From the NCBI GenBank assembly GCA_016647705.1, contig CM028336.1, forward strand, positions 7,577,380 through 7,641,379: a DNA stretch of 64,000 nt, written 5' to 3'. How positions within the stretch are numbered: position 1 is the first letter of the stretch; each line of letters opens with the position of its first letter. Positions 48,801-60,500 of this stretch are shown here, one piece after another. Under the pieces are notes generated by a model. It saw only the letters and a list, made by a program, of their open reading frames with translations, had not been told where the DNA came from and made no database searches. The stretch comes from Eucommia ulmoides (Eukaryota; Streptophyta; Magnoliopsida; Garryales; Eucommiaceae). Made by a program: the position numbers and the translations under genes.

Positions 48801-50056
48801 ATTGATGAGACCCACTTGTATGGTAAATATGAGGAGAAGATTTTAATCACCATTGAAATCATATTGTCCAACAAGTGCTACCCATTGGCATTCGCTATCG
48901 TACTGACGGAAGACTACCGTTGCTAACGATGGTTCATCTACATACTTAAGCGTCATATTGTCGGTGATTATCATGAGATGACATTGATATCTGACAGAGG
49001 CGTCGGTATTATTAGTGTGGTTGGTAGTATTTGGCTTAATCAACATAACGAGCCCCTCCGATATCATCGATTTTTGTTTGTAGCACTTTTGCAGCAATTT
49101 CAACAAGATTGCTAAAAATTAACATCTCAAAGATTTTGATTGGAATGTGGGTATTGCAACACAAATTCAAAGATATCATGGAAGAGATCAAAACAATTGA
49201 TCTTCGGCTACATAAATGGTTGAACGATATTCCAGCTTACAAATGGACCAGGGCACACGACAATGGTAAGCATTGGGGAGTCATGACGACCAATTACGCA
49301 GAGGTATTTAACAGCTGTTTGAAGGGTGCAAGAAATATTCCAATAACTGCATCCGTCAAGATTACGTTCTACAGGATGGTTAAATACTTTGATATTGGTC
49401 GACAACAAGCTCTAAAGGACTTAATCGACGATTACGTATATGTTAAACATGTCGTTGAAAAAATACAGAAATCTCAAGCCAAGTCTAAAACATACACGAT
49501 TTAAATATTCAATCGATAATTTAGTATTTATTATTATTTTTTTCACGTTACATATAATTGTTGCAACACATATTTTAATAAAATATGTTTTTTTCCTAGA
49601 GAGAATATGATCTACCACTTGAAAACTAGAAAGACTGTCACTAGGGGCTTGATTCCTCACGAAGTCACACTAAGGGATAACGCTGATTACACCTATGACA
49701 AGTATAAAATTTGGCGATATCCGTGCTCCCATATGTTTGCGGCCACCAAGTATAGTGGAGTTAATACATTCTACTAAATTGCAGCTGAGTACACAATGAC
49801 AAATCAATTGATGGCATGGGAGTCATCGTTTCGGCCGATTATTCACGAGGACTCATGGGCAGAGACCAATTTTTCAAACCTGATTCCAGACCATAACAGA
49901 CTTCAAGTTGTGCATCGTGGTCGACCAAATTCCACTAGCATTCAAAACGAGATGGATCAGTTGCAAAGAACAATGACAAATCGTTGCGGTTTATGTTCCC
50001 AAACTGGACATGATAGGTGGAAGTGTCTATCCCGACCCCGCCATACACCCAATTGA
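44811..50056 (+). pseudogene. MULE A mudrA-type transposase, decayed
   Basis: Product would be the MULE transposase. N-terminal frames from about 44811 (HRGTILNQLIEMLKPCVLEN) and 45343-45540 (acidic, PDEYLDVGPSR) are followed, after a solo LTR at 45566-48082, by WKNFWTPKMDEF, a MuDR-type region (SHGCGWRL, FKIRQYEGQHTC), and a transposase core with the first Asp in VITIDETHLYGKY, a second in LISDRGVGII and the Glu in TTNYAEVFNSCLKGARN. The SWIM finger has YTYDKYKIWRYPCSHMFAA, with Tyr where the first two Cys are expected. A complete CX2CX4HX4C knuckle (CGLCSQTGHDRWKC) ends the protein at 50056. Many in-frame stops and shifts show it is dead. Confidence 0.85.
45566..48082. mobile_element. Solo LTR, Gypsy type, inside the MULE A transposase
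   Basis: A 2517-bp insert with ends TGTAAGACCC and GGGTTGTGACA is flanked by a perfect 5-bp duplication ATTGG (45561-45565 and 48083-48087); the transposase frame continues on both sides. The TGTAA-ACC start and the GGG-TGTGACA end resemble LTRs of Tekay/Del-like Gypsy elements. No gag-pol is present. Inside are (CA)n at about 45794-45816, (TG)n near 46490, and repeats of about 30 bp built on TCCGCTTCGGCGGAGTGATG (47340-47460). The perfect duplication suggests it is younger than its degraded host. Confidence 0.85.
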
Positions 50057-50230
50057 TCTTGTTGGTTCATTGTAATGAATGTTTAAGCAACTTTATTTAT
50101 TTGTTATGTCAACTTTTATGTATTATAAATTTCATACACTTGTCACACACATTTCTTTATAATGAATGTTATATTTTATTTATAAATGTGATTAAATTTT
50201 AATTTCATACTAACAAATTTACCACAAGTG

Positions 50231-52603
50231 TTGCGGAAAACAATTTCAACTGTGCATCCTGGGTCTGAAGATACTTCAGTTCTACACCTGCAGGCGGAGC
50301 ACAAGTCCGAACTAGTCTGGACAGCACATGTAAATATTTAGGCTATTGCATTAATTTTTTTATTTTAGTTTTTTAAAATTTTGATGTTATTTATTGTGTC
50401 TTATTAAATGTTTCAGGATATTAGTACTTTTGACTGTGCTGGATATGATATAGGGGAATGGAGAGAAAATATTCCCCCTCGAGTTATACTATTGATAGAA
50501 TCAATCGGTTTGTACGGCCCATTTAAGTTGTGGCCAAAGCGGTTAGATAAGGTCTTCATAACTGCGTTGGTAGAGAGATGGCGTCCGGAGACGTATACTT
50601 TCCATCTACCTGTCGGGGAGATGACCATCACACTACAGAACATGGCCATCTTATTGGGGTTACTCGTGCATGGCTGCCAGTTATCGTCTCTAAGGACTCG
50701 CGACTGGTACACGGCTGGCAGAAACTTTGCGTTGAGCTCCTTAGAGTGGAACCACCAGTGAATAAGATTAAGAATGGGTATTTGACGCTCAAGTGGTTGT
50801 GTAATACCTTTGCTCAAGTTCCTAACAAGGCTGACGAAGAGGTTATGCATTGCTACGCACGTGTGTATTGCCTGATTATGCTTGGTCAGATGTTGTTGCC
50901 TAATAAATTGCACAACAGAGTTAAGCTAGCCTACCTCCCACTGCTTGGTGACTTGACACCTTTTGTCAAGTATAGCTGGGGCAGTGCGACCCTAGTGGTC
51001 CTCTACCACGAGCTATGTAAGGCGACGAAGCCCAACATAAAAGACATAACCGAATGCCTATTTTTGTTGGAGTTTTGGGCTTGGGAGCGATTGCCGAGGC
51101 TTCGGCCTGAAGTTTTCCCTTTCTCCTAGTATGATATATCATTCGAAGAGCTGGACTTCGGTGACAACTTGACGTTCCCAGCTGCTTCGAGGGGTGCTTG
51201 GTAAGTAATTAGTATTTTCTTTTTAATTTCATTTATCATGTAATGGATATTTATTTATGGATATTAAACTTATGGTTTATATTTTTGGTGTACAAGTAGA
51301 CCCTTGAGTTCAATTTGGAAACTTTGCCGATGCATGTTTTGGTGGTGTATCGCGATCAATTATATCGCTTGAAGAATGACAAGGTTAGTTATTTATTTAC
51401 ATCAAATTTTTTTTATTTGTTTGTTTATATTTTATTTTACAGGTCATTTAAATGCCATATACCCTGCCGACTTTGTCTCTATATACTAGAAATGGAGAAT
51501 ATATATGGATGACAAAGTTGTCCCTAATTTTCTATGATATTGTCGAGTACACGTATCCCCTGCGCGTGCTACGACAGTTTGGTTATTGCCAAGGGATTCC
51601 TGAGTCGGTAATTATGGACAAGAACTTGCACAAAATTACTTGGCGGGGATACTTCAGTGTGAACTGAGCTGAGTATCACCACACATATATAGTTGTGTGG
51701 AATTATCGACGAGCACTAGATGTCGAAAACTTCGAGTAATGGTTAGGGGTTGACCAAGAATACATGGACTGGTATTGGAGAATCACACGAAGGTTATTGG
51801 TCAACCCAGCGTACCGAGCTCAATTTAGGTATCTAGCAACAGGAGGACGAGTGGTGTTAGAGGTATGATCACATTGAGTGTACCATCTATTTAGTTATAT
51901 GAGTTTGATTATGTTGTTATTATTCATGTATTAACTTAACGATTATATGTGTTTCGTAGGATTAGAAGGTATCGAACCTGATGCGCATGAGTCATCTAAC
52001 TCTATGGACGCGTATTACGGAATCATACAACGAGTTGGCTCATGTCGTCTACGATACCACCGTCACGGCAATGTACCATTGGGTACCGCGCCATGTGGCA
52101 GCTGACGTTCCTTTATCTCATCATGCTGCTCCTCAGCTTTCTCCTCTACCATGGACTTTTGTGCCTACCATCCAGGTAGTGTGGGTGATATCAAACCTTC
52201 TACATCATACAGCATGGGCACTTATGCTGGATCATCTAGTACGTACGGCATGGGTGACGATGTTGGGTCATCCGACGTATACCAGATGCATAACCCTTAT
52301 TTGCATTACACATCGCAGCTAGGTACACACTCGTCATCATCATTCGTCACTTTGTCGATGGACAAAATTGTCTCAACTTCAGATGTGATTCCTTCGATGC
52401 CATTCGTCCAACCCACAAGATTGGAAAGACAAGTATCATCGGTGCCGTGGTTCGGGGACGATATCGATGCCAACCCAGGGATCATGCAACAGTCGTTCTT
52501 AGGCTATGGAGAAGTTATACAGGTTAATTAGGAGGCTGAGGAACCTCCTATTGCTCAGCGTCAAGGGCGAAGGAACATTCGACGTAGGGGCTGTAGTACA
52601 TAG
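50231..52603 (+). pseudogene. Plant mobile domain (PMD) gene of MULE A, decayed
   Basis: Encodes a protein of the MAIN/MAIL-like plant mobile domain family, found both as host chromatin/silencing factors and as passengers of plant transposons. Exon-like blocks: 50231-50334 (PGSEDTSVLHLQAEHKSELV), 50417 to about 51200 (YDIGEWRENIPPRVI, LVERWRPETYTFHLPVGEM, TITLQNMAILLGL, VKYSWGSATLVVLYHELCKA, LLEFWAWERLPRLRPE), 51300-51384, 51444 to about 51860 (MPYT, YPLRVLRQFGYCQGIPESV) and 51960-52603 (YNELAHVVYD, C-terminal RRNIRRRGCST). The whole PMD order is recognisable. There is one frameshift between about 50660 and 50690 and stops at 51127, about 51450, 51665, 51737, 51961 and 52528, so it is not functional. 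It starts about 175 bp after the transposase stop, same strand. Confidence 0.87.
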
Positions 52604-52708
52604 TTAATTATATAGTTGATAGTTTAGTTATAGGAATGTAGATGCATTTCTTTTGTAAATACATTTTTTTGTAACGTTTATAGATTTAGAAAGTTGTTGA
52701 TCTACTGT

Positions 52709-52932
52709 ATATATTACTTTGCAAATGGATACAGAATTTGATTGCGAGATCGAGCAAGGTGTCTAAGATTCCAGAAATATTCTTAAAAAGGCATACGGTG
52801 TGGAAATTGGTTGCGTCTATATATATTCAACCAATTTCCACTCCATATGCCTTTTTAAGAATCTTTCTTGAATTTTAGACATCTTGCTCGATCTCGCAGT
52901 TAAATTCTGTATCCATTTGCGAAGCAATATAT
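52709..52932. repeat. Long hairpin with 105-bp arms between convergent genes
   Basis: Left arm 52709-52813 and right arm 52828-52932 are inverted copies with about 90% identity (both contain GCAAATGGATACAGAATTT, GCGAGATCGAGCAAG, ATTCTTAAAAAGGCATA, GTGGAAATTGGTTG in sense). The loop is 14 nt. It lies about 105 bp after the PMD stop and about 230 bp beyond the end of the minus-strand small ORF, so transcripts from either side could read into it. A MITE remnant, a convergent 3'-end structure or a small-RNA hairpin are all possible. Confidence 0.85.
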
Positions 52933-53165
52933 ATGGTATATCACCTAATATATTATGGAGCACATTGAAAGAGTATAATATTAAAGGCGAAACAACTTAA
53001 AATAATCATAAATATCATATTAAAAAAAATTACATAAATTAGAAACATGTTTAACGGTGTTTGTTACAAAACTCATAACAAAGACAATACATAAGAAATA
53101 CAGTACATAATATCACAAAAATAATAACAATAAAAACACTTAAAAAAAAATACTAGAGCAAAAAA

Positions 53166-53676
53166 TTATTTATTCTTCATTAGACATGTACTCCTCAGAC
53201 AAATATTCATTGTTATTTATCACATTATGGTATTCGATTAGAGAGAGTGCTCGGTTGCTTACGGCAGCCATTTCATTGGTTAGTTGTAGTAGATAATATC
53301 TTTTCATGCGCAACAACATCCGATTATTCTCTAGGCAAATTCATGTAATAACACCTTCAATCTCGCTTGTGTCATCAATTATACATCGTCTAGGCATCTG
53401 AAGAATTCGACGATGCGGAACTGGTACATTAAGATTTCTCAAACAAGATACAAGATTGTTAGATTCATTCACCCTATATTCCCATTCTTGGCATAGACTG
53501 ACGCGATACTCTATCGGGTTGGTCTCTTGATCACTCCAGTAATCATCATAATATGGTTTTAGAACCCAACATCTTTGGTAATCCCACGGTCCAGGCTAAC
53601 CCCAAACATCATATAAGTTCTTCTCACTTGAAAAATCAAATGAGCTTTCTTCACTTGAATTAATATGTGAAGACAT
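53166..53676 (-). pseudogene. Small acidic-tailed protein of MULE A, ORF S1 (unrecognised)
   Basis: One continuous minus-strand frame of about 170 codons starts ATG at 53676 and ends TAA near 53176. Only two in-frame stops (after NLYDVWG and after EGVIT) and no shift interrupt it. Visible features: Ser/Glu-rich N-terminus, PGPWDYQRCWVLKPYYDDYW, CQEWEYRVNESNNLV, NVPVPHRRILQMPRR, an Asn/Leu-rich helix-like segment, and the acidic end EEYMSNEE. I do not recognise a family. It resembles ORF S2 (53965-54398) in block order. A single-frame, low-damage state suggests it was a real gene of the element. Confidence 0.65.
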
Positions 53677-53964
53677 CACGAAAATTATAGGCTGAACAAT
53701 TTCTTTACAAATATTATACTGCAAATTATGAGTTTCCAAAAAAATTAGTTTTTTTAAAACATAATTAATGAAAAATGATATTTTATAACTTATGTACACG
53801 AGACTTAACTAAAAAAAAAAACTAATCCAACACCACCTATTAATTGAAAGAGAAAAAGTCAGTTGTTTGGTAGAAATAGCGTTATTATAATTTAACGTAG
53901 AAACGATATATTAGATTTTAAAGGAAATACATAATTAAACTACAATTCACCAACGCGAAAACAT

Positions 53965-54398
53965 TAAACATTACTCTCATCATTAGACATTTTAATATCT
54001 GACTGATATTGAGAATTCTTTACGCATTTCATGTAAGTACGTGCTTCAGCAAACAAACCTTATTCGAGATGCTCATGTGCCGTCTTTTCAAGCTCACGTT
54101 AAAAAGTTTGACTTTGCATTCAGTTATTTTATTCGCGGTAGCGATCCAACGCCATTTGAAGGTTATGCGGCGAGTCTATTGGCATTGTTCTGACCAATTG
54201 ACGCACTATTGGAATATTATCTTACCTGTATCCGTCCACCATAACCTCTAATTGGTTGACATGATAAGTGTATTCCTCCCGTATCCTTGCAATTGACCGT
54301 GAAGAGTAACGAACTCTTGGATCTAAAGAGTATGAGAATTCGTCTTCTAAAAGCCAGTGACGTCTCATTGAACGATACAAATCTCTCACCGTGTACAT
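53965..54398 (-). pseudogene. Small acidic-tailed protein of MULE A, ORF S2 (unrecognised)
   Basis: A minus-strand frame from ATG at 54398 of about 145 codons ends with MSNDESNV and TAA near 53965. Five in-frame stops but no shift are seen. Features: RDLYRSMRRHWLLEDEFSYS, REEYTYHVNQLEVMV, NIPIVRQLVRTMP, MALDRYRE, a charged helix-like segment and an acidic tail. GTAAGA at the first stop (after MVDGYR) could instead be a splice donor. Shared pattern with S1: W-L, then EE/EW..Y.VN, then N(I/V)P(I/V)..R..(R/Q)MP, then a MSN(D/E)E tail. Lies upstream of S1 on the same strand, about 290 bp apart. Function unknown. Confidence 0.6.
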
Positions 54399-54419
54399 TT
54401 TTCAATCATTTTCATTTTA

Positions 54420-55850
54420 TTAGTTTTTAAATTATTCAATAATTTAATTTTTTTCAAACACATTAAAAAATAAATTAATTAAGCAACTAACATTTGTTTT
54501 TTTTGAAAATAATCTATTATAATTTCTATTTCAATTTTTAATTTTCCACATGTGTAATTTATCAAACTTTGAGGGGCCAAAGTGCATATTTTTAAATTAA
54601 ACAACTAAATTAAAAATTTAAACTAATTAACTAAATAATATTTTTTTTTTAAAAAAACAATATATTATAATTTATATTTTTTTCACACATGTATAATTTA
54701 CTCAAATTTTGAGGAACCAAAGTGCATAATTTTCAATTAAATAACTAAATTAACAAATTAAACTAACAAACTAACTAAGAAATTAAACAACTAAGCTAAC
54801 AAATTAAATTGACCAGCTAATTAACAAATTAAATAAGTAAACTAACTAACAAACATATTAACTAAATAATTAAACAAGTAAAAAATATAGTAATCAAACT
54901 AAGAAATAAATTAAAAAAAAAAAAATTCTTTTATTTTTATATTTTCTCACATGTGTAATTAATCAAACTTTGAGGCGCCAAAGTGCACATTTTTAATTAA
55001 ATATTTTTTAATTAAACAACTAATTCAAAACTTAAAGTGCACATTTTTAATTAAACAACTAATTCAAAAAATAAACTAACTAACAATTTATTTTAAAACA
55101 ATATATTAAAAATTTATATTTTCCTAATTGTCAAACATTTAGGGGCCAAAGTGTATATTTTTAATTAAATAGATAAATTAAAAAATTAAACTAACTAACT
55201 AACATTTTTTAAAATAATATATTAATTTATATTTTCCTACACATGTGAAAGAAGCAAAAGTGTAATTTTTAATTTTAAATCATTTTAACCAAATTCAAAA
55301 ATTAAACTAACTAACAATTTATTTTAAAATAATATATTAAAAATGTATATTTGTCTAATTGTCAAACTTTCAGGGGCCAAAATGTGTATTTTTAATTAAA
55401 TAGCTAAATTAAAAAAATAAACTAACTAACTAACATTTTTTTTAAATAATATATTAATTTATATTTTTCTACACAAGTGAAAGGGATCAAAGTGTAATTT
55501 TTCATTTAACAACTAAATTAGCAAATTAAACTAACCAATTAACTAACAAATTAAACAGTTAAACCAACAAATTAAATTAACTAACTAACAAAACAAACAA
55601 ACTAACTAATAAATTAAATAAATAACAAATTAAAATTAAACTATCCTGTAATGTTTTAAAAAATAAAATTAACAACTAAACTAATTAACTAACTAACTAA
55701 TTATTTTTTTAAACAGTATATTATAATATGTAAAAAATAAGTAATTAATCAAACTAACAAACATGTAAATTAGTCAAACTAATAAATAACAAGTAAAAAA
55801 CATACTAATCAAATTAACAAATAAATTAAAAAAAAAAAAAACTTACCTTT
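54420..55850. repeat. Right-arm repeats of MULE A, inverted relative to the left arm
   Basis: Units with CTAATTGTCAAACTTTCAGG, GGCCAAA(A/G)TGTGTATTTTTAAT and TACACA(A/T)GTGAAAG read as the reverse complement of the left-arm unit. About four to five copies are recognisable with starts near 54560, 54690, 54950, 55130 and 55360, against about seven in the left arm. Spacers are rich in AAACTAACTAACAA. Confidence 0.85.
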
Positions 55851-56400
55851 GTAGTAGGAGGGTGGAGTTGTGAAATTGTAAATTTGTTTAATTTTGATGA
55901 AGAAAATCGGCCAAATAAATTATGAGCACTTTGATTAAAATGAAGAAAAACTTTGAATGAGAGCAAAACTCTCCTAAGTATGAATGGAGGAAGCATAAGA
56001 AAGAAGGAAATGAGGAAAAAAAAATGAGAAAGAGCAGAGCAACTCAGATAGATAATGTGTAGGAAGGAGAATGAGGGTAGATGTAGGCACCGGGACTAAA
56101 AACCAAAGGAGCTGCATTTTGCAGCTGCAAGGGTCAAAATTTTCTAGCTGCAAAAGGTTGCCTGCAAAAAGCAGGTAGCCTTTGGTCGGTCAAACGGTGT
56201 ACCGTTTGATCGGCCAAACCCAACGGCACATAAAAAACGGCGATGTGCCATTACGGTCCCAGTGTTGTGAACACCAGGACCGCTTAAAAAAAATTATATT
56301 TAATGGTCCTGGCGTTCACAATGTCGGGACCATTTAGTTTAAAGAATTTTTTTTTTATCCCGGCGTTGTGAACGCCGGGATCAAGTTAAATAAAAAAAAG
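55851..56400. repeat. Right-end palindrome cluster of MULE A
   Basis: After a unique stretch containing GCTGCATTTTGCAGCTGCAA words shared with 41545-41590, three 27-bp palindromes lie at 56255, 56304 and 56358. The last is perfect: 12-bp arms GATCCCGGCGTT / AACGCCGGGATC with a GTG loop. They mirror the cluster at 41285-41495. Confidence 0.8.
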
Positions 56401-56409
56401 GGGCGCTGA

Positions 56410-57510
56410 CTGAACAGTCTTAAAAGGCGCTGTAAACTACCAATTAAACCTTCTCACATTTTCTTGCACCGCCTGATCTTTTTGCTATTTTAGTGACGAT
56501 AATACCCCCTTGTTGTGCCTCACGCTGAACAACCCATCTGATCTTGCTAACGTCCCCTGTTTTTCGGGATCTAAATATTGTAACGAATTCAATATATTGC
56601 GGACATTGTATATCGTTTTTATCTCATATTTCCGTTTGAAAAAACATAAAAATTGAAACACTAAATTATATGCGTTTGATTATCCTCGAAATGAAGTGTT
56701 AATTGCATTTTTTGGAGATTTTTTACTTGATGTAACTGATGTTACATGTAACATTTAAAAAGATCAGTAAAAATTTCATGTCATCCGTTTTATAATCATG
56801 TTACATGTAACATTTTCAATAATACATGTAACATCTGTTCACGTTGCATGCATATCCATGGTGTGCAAAAAAAATAATGTCACATGTAACATCCATATAA
56901 CATTACTGAGTAAGTGTCCATGACGATGATTTCATTGACGTTACATGTAACATTTGCGCGTTGTGTCCATGCCAAAATAATTCGTATCCATGGTGTGTGA
57001 AGTTATAAAAATGTTACATGTAACATCCATTTTAATATTACTGAGTATGTGTCCATGACGATAATTTCATTGATGTTACATGTAACATTTGCATGTTCTG
57101 CCAATAATTCCATATCCAAAGTGGGGTTGTCGTTAACATTACTGAATATGTGTGTCCATAACAATGATACATGTAACATACTTTTTGAAACTGGAAAATG
57201 TGAATGTATCTGGAAAATGTTACATGTAACATTTGATCGTTGGTTCTTAAAATTGTCAGTTTTTTCCAGTTTGTGTTTTTGGGATGCAACCCAGACGTTG
57301 CAAATAAGTGTCAACCCACCAAAATAATAGTTCGTGCATCCAAAAAATAGTTGTGTTGCATTTTACACAGCACAAAACAACAAAATACCAATTATACCTT
57401 TCATACAAAAATGAAATCTAGCTATGTATGATGTTTAAACCAAACAAAGACAGGTTAAAAAGCAATTTGTTCTAATCCATTCAAAACAAAACTCTGGTTT
57501 TCAAGTTGTT
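56410..57510. repeat. MULE B 3' non-coding region with TTACATGTAA palindromes
   Basis: Nine or more copies of AATGTTACATGTAACATT or close variants lie between 56740 and 57235, often followed by words such as CATTACTGA(G/A)TA(T/A)GTGTCCATGACGATGATTTCATTGA that repeat with a period of about 120-130 bp (near 56905, 57035, 57140). No gene. Confidence 0.75.
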
Positions 57511-60500
57511 CTATGCTTCTTCAGCACGACGTGTTTCGTTATTTTTCCTTGTTTGGAAGTCATCAAAAGTCCAAGATCTGGGTGGCTCATTGAGGAATTC
57601 GTGCACGACTGCTGCTCTTTCTCTTCTAAAACCTTCAATGCCATAATTAACGTTGATTTGTACGCTGTTGAATATGCTCTTCATGACATGGATTATAGAA
57701 ACACTGCAATCAACGTTGCGAAATATATTATGTTAAGAGAATTCATCAATAACTGGTGTGTTTGGGTAACATAATTAATTAGCGATAAAATGAAGTGCAC
57801 TTACACAGATGATCCCTAATCTTGCACATTATTGGAAGTCATCCAACAGTTGATATTCACTAGCTTCCTTTAATAATAATGCATTAACATAACGAACCTA
57901 CATTTGAACATGGAACAAAATGGTGAGGATTATTCATTCAACATTGGACTAGCAACAAAAAGCTTCAAACCTATGTATTGAAACTCACAAGTCTTTTTGC
58001 ATTCTCGTAAAATCTATCAACATCTCCAGGACATCGGAGGTTGATCGAATTGTAGTGTGTCCACTTCTTCTCTCGCTTATCACAGACAAGCAGTGTCCAG
58101 TGTCCCGTTGATGATGTCAATCCTACAGTATTTATTGGGAAATGCACGAATCTATAGTTGTTGGAAAATGCTTCTATAATTTTTGGGTTAAAATTGTCAG
58201 CTAATACTTTATTGTCCCCCTGTGTAATCCAAAACTGTATATATTGTAAAACATTTCAAAAAATTAGTAACACGCAAATGTGTGCATGCAAATCAAACAA
58301 AAAACACACACACACACACACACTAAAAATGTAAAAAAAAAATGTAACAGTTTGATTACCCAGCAACAACTATTGATGAAATATGACCGATTTGGCAAAT
58401 CATGACCAATCCCTTTTAAATCACTTGCAACCTTTCCTTGATCAAGAAACATCATCTCCATACATCCATTGATGACCTAAAAAACGTTTTATTAGTCACC
58501 AATATAATGTTATAATCATTTGTATATTTTTAAAATAAACAAAAAAAATGTAAGTAACATAACCGTCGTGTTGCATGTTACATGTAACATACATATATAG
58601 GTTTGTAATGTTACATGTAACATTGACAAAAACATCACGAGATATAACTATTAAAATGTTACATGTAACATTACACCTAAAAGTTACATGTAACATCGCA
58701 AAAATGAAATGTTATATGTAACATTTCACCTGTTTTAACAAGAAGTGACTCACAATATTTGATAGTTGAGTCTCCCACATCAACCCAATCAAATCAATAA
58801 TGGATACTTGAGCAAACACCCATTCTACTCCCTAAACAAATGCTCTGGAATAAAAATGAAAAAAGTAAAACAAAAATGATGTACATCTAATGTCCATCAT
58901 TCCAAAAAATAACATATTTGACACTTAAACTTACCTATGTCCATCCTCCCGTATAATCAGATTGAGTTTGTGCCAATCATCGTCTGCAATCATTTTTGCA
59001 ATGGCGCTGTTGCGTGGAGGCAATTCTTGAGGTTCATCACCGTTGTGGGCCAATGTACTTTGCTCATTGCTCTTCATAACATCAGGGATTGGTACATCAT
59101 ATTTTTTCTTCAATCGTCGTGGTTTCTTGACAGGTACATCGTATTTGTGGACTGAATCATCATCAGTCTTCCGTGACCTCACGCAACTCTTGACGTTCTT
59201 TATAAGGGATGTTGGTGTCTTGGTTTCAGCCTTTGTACGCATACTATGCCTAAACTTCGGTTTTGTTGGAATTGACGTCTTTGGTGGTGAATTGTGGGCA
59301 TCAATGATTGATGCTTGCCTGACAATCACGTTGTCTCTATCTTCGAGTTCACACTGGTAAAACTTTGTCAGACTAGACATTTTTTTAGTATGTTCCCTAT
59401 CTTTCTCTACTGTCTGTGTTACCGAATGCACAACAACTTCTTCAAGCTATTCCACCATCCTCTCCTATTACGTAACATTGTAAACTTTGGCTTCGACCAA
59501 CTTCTCGTATGTTTTCTTTTTCTCTTCCATCAACCTCTCTATCTCAGCCTGCAATTGGTTTTTCTCATCAACAATCCGCTCTATCTCACCTTTCAGATGT
59601 TGAATCTCTTTTGTCATTCTTCTCTTCATCTTCTTGCGCTTCACCCTCACTTTATCAACCTTGCGTAATAGTTTCTGATTGCTTTTGACAAGCTCTGTTA
59701 AATTTTGTGAACCGCCACAAAATTTAACAACGTCCTCATCAAATGGATGTGATATTAACAAATCAAAGAACGACATATCGTCAGCAACAGACACCTCATC
59801 TTCTCCCTTAATCTTAGCACTTGTATTAGATGAACTAGCCTCTGTGTCACCGTGCACATGTAGTACAACACCTGTCCTGAGCTCCGACACTAGTTCTGAT
59901 GTTAGTCTCTAGATAACCTAAACTCATCAGTAAAAAAGTGCAAAAAACAATGTCATGTATCAGAAATACACTAAAACACCCCCCCTCCAATTGTGTTACA
60001 TGTAATATTTTTATACCTTGTTTTTTAATGTAACACAAATTGTGTTACATTTAACAACTTCTTTTTTGTTAAAATCATCATGCCAAATTGTATTATATTT
60101 AACATTCTTTTTTGTACATCAACAAAAAAAACCCACCTGGTATATAGTTAAATTGCGAAATCCAAGGTCGGCCGACATCGATGTCATCATGTCCCGTTTC
60201 AGAAAATTAGGGAAAAAAAAACACACCTGATCAACAATTAAATTCGGAAAATCTAATCCGGAAGCAACCGATGTCAACACCATCATATCCCATTTTAAAA
60301 AACGAAGGACTGCAACCATTTTTTATGCCACTGGCGGGATCAATCTTGAGTGTTCGCACAACCAAAAGTGAAAAAACAACATAAAATCATTTTGTAGAAA
60401 AAGGTATATATTTTGCACAATTACTACTGAAAATTAGCACTGTTGTTATTACCTGCAAGACAATGACACATCTAATTACAGAGATCGGTCTCTAATACCC

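Larger units (their letters stand above)
41270..56400 (+). mobile_element. MULE A: large Mutator-like element with long inverted arms
   Basis: The left arm (41270 to about 44800) and right arm (54420 to about 56400) are inverted relative to each other in both their outer palindrome clusters and their inner repeat arrays. Between them are a mudrA-type transposase (plus), a plant-mobile-domain gene (plus), a hairpin, and two small frames (minus). PMD genes are known companions of MULEs and Gypsy elements. Exact termini and the target duplication were not resolved. All coding parts are interrupted; a solo LTR sits in the transposase. Confidence 0.75.
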
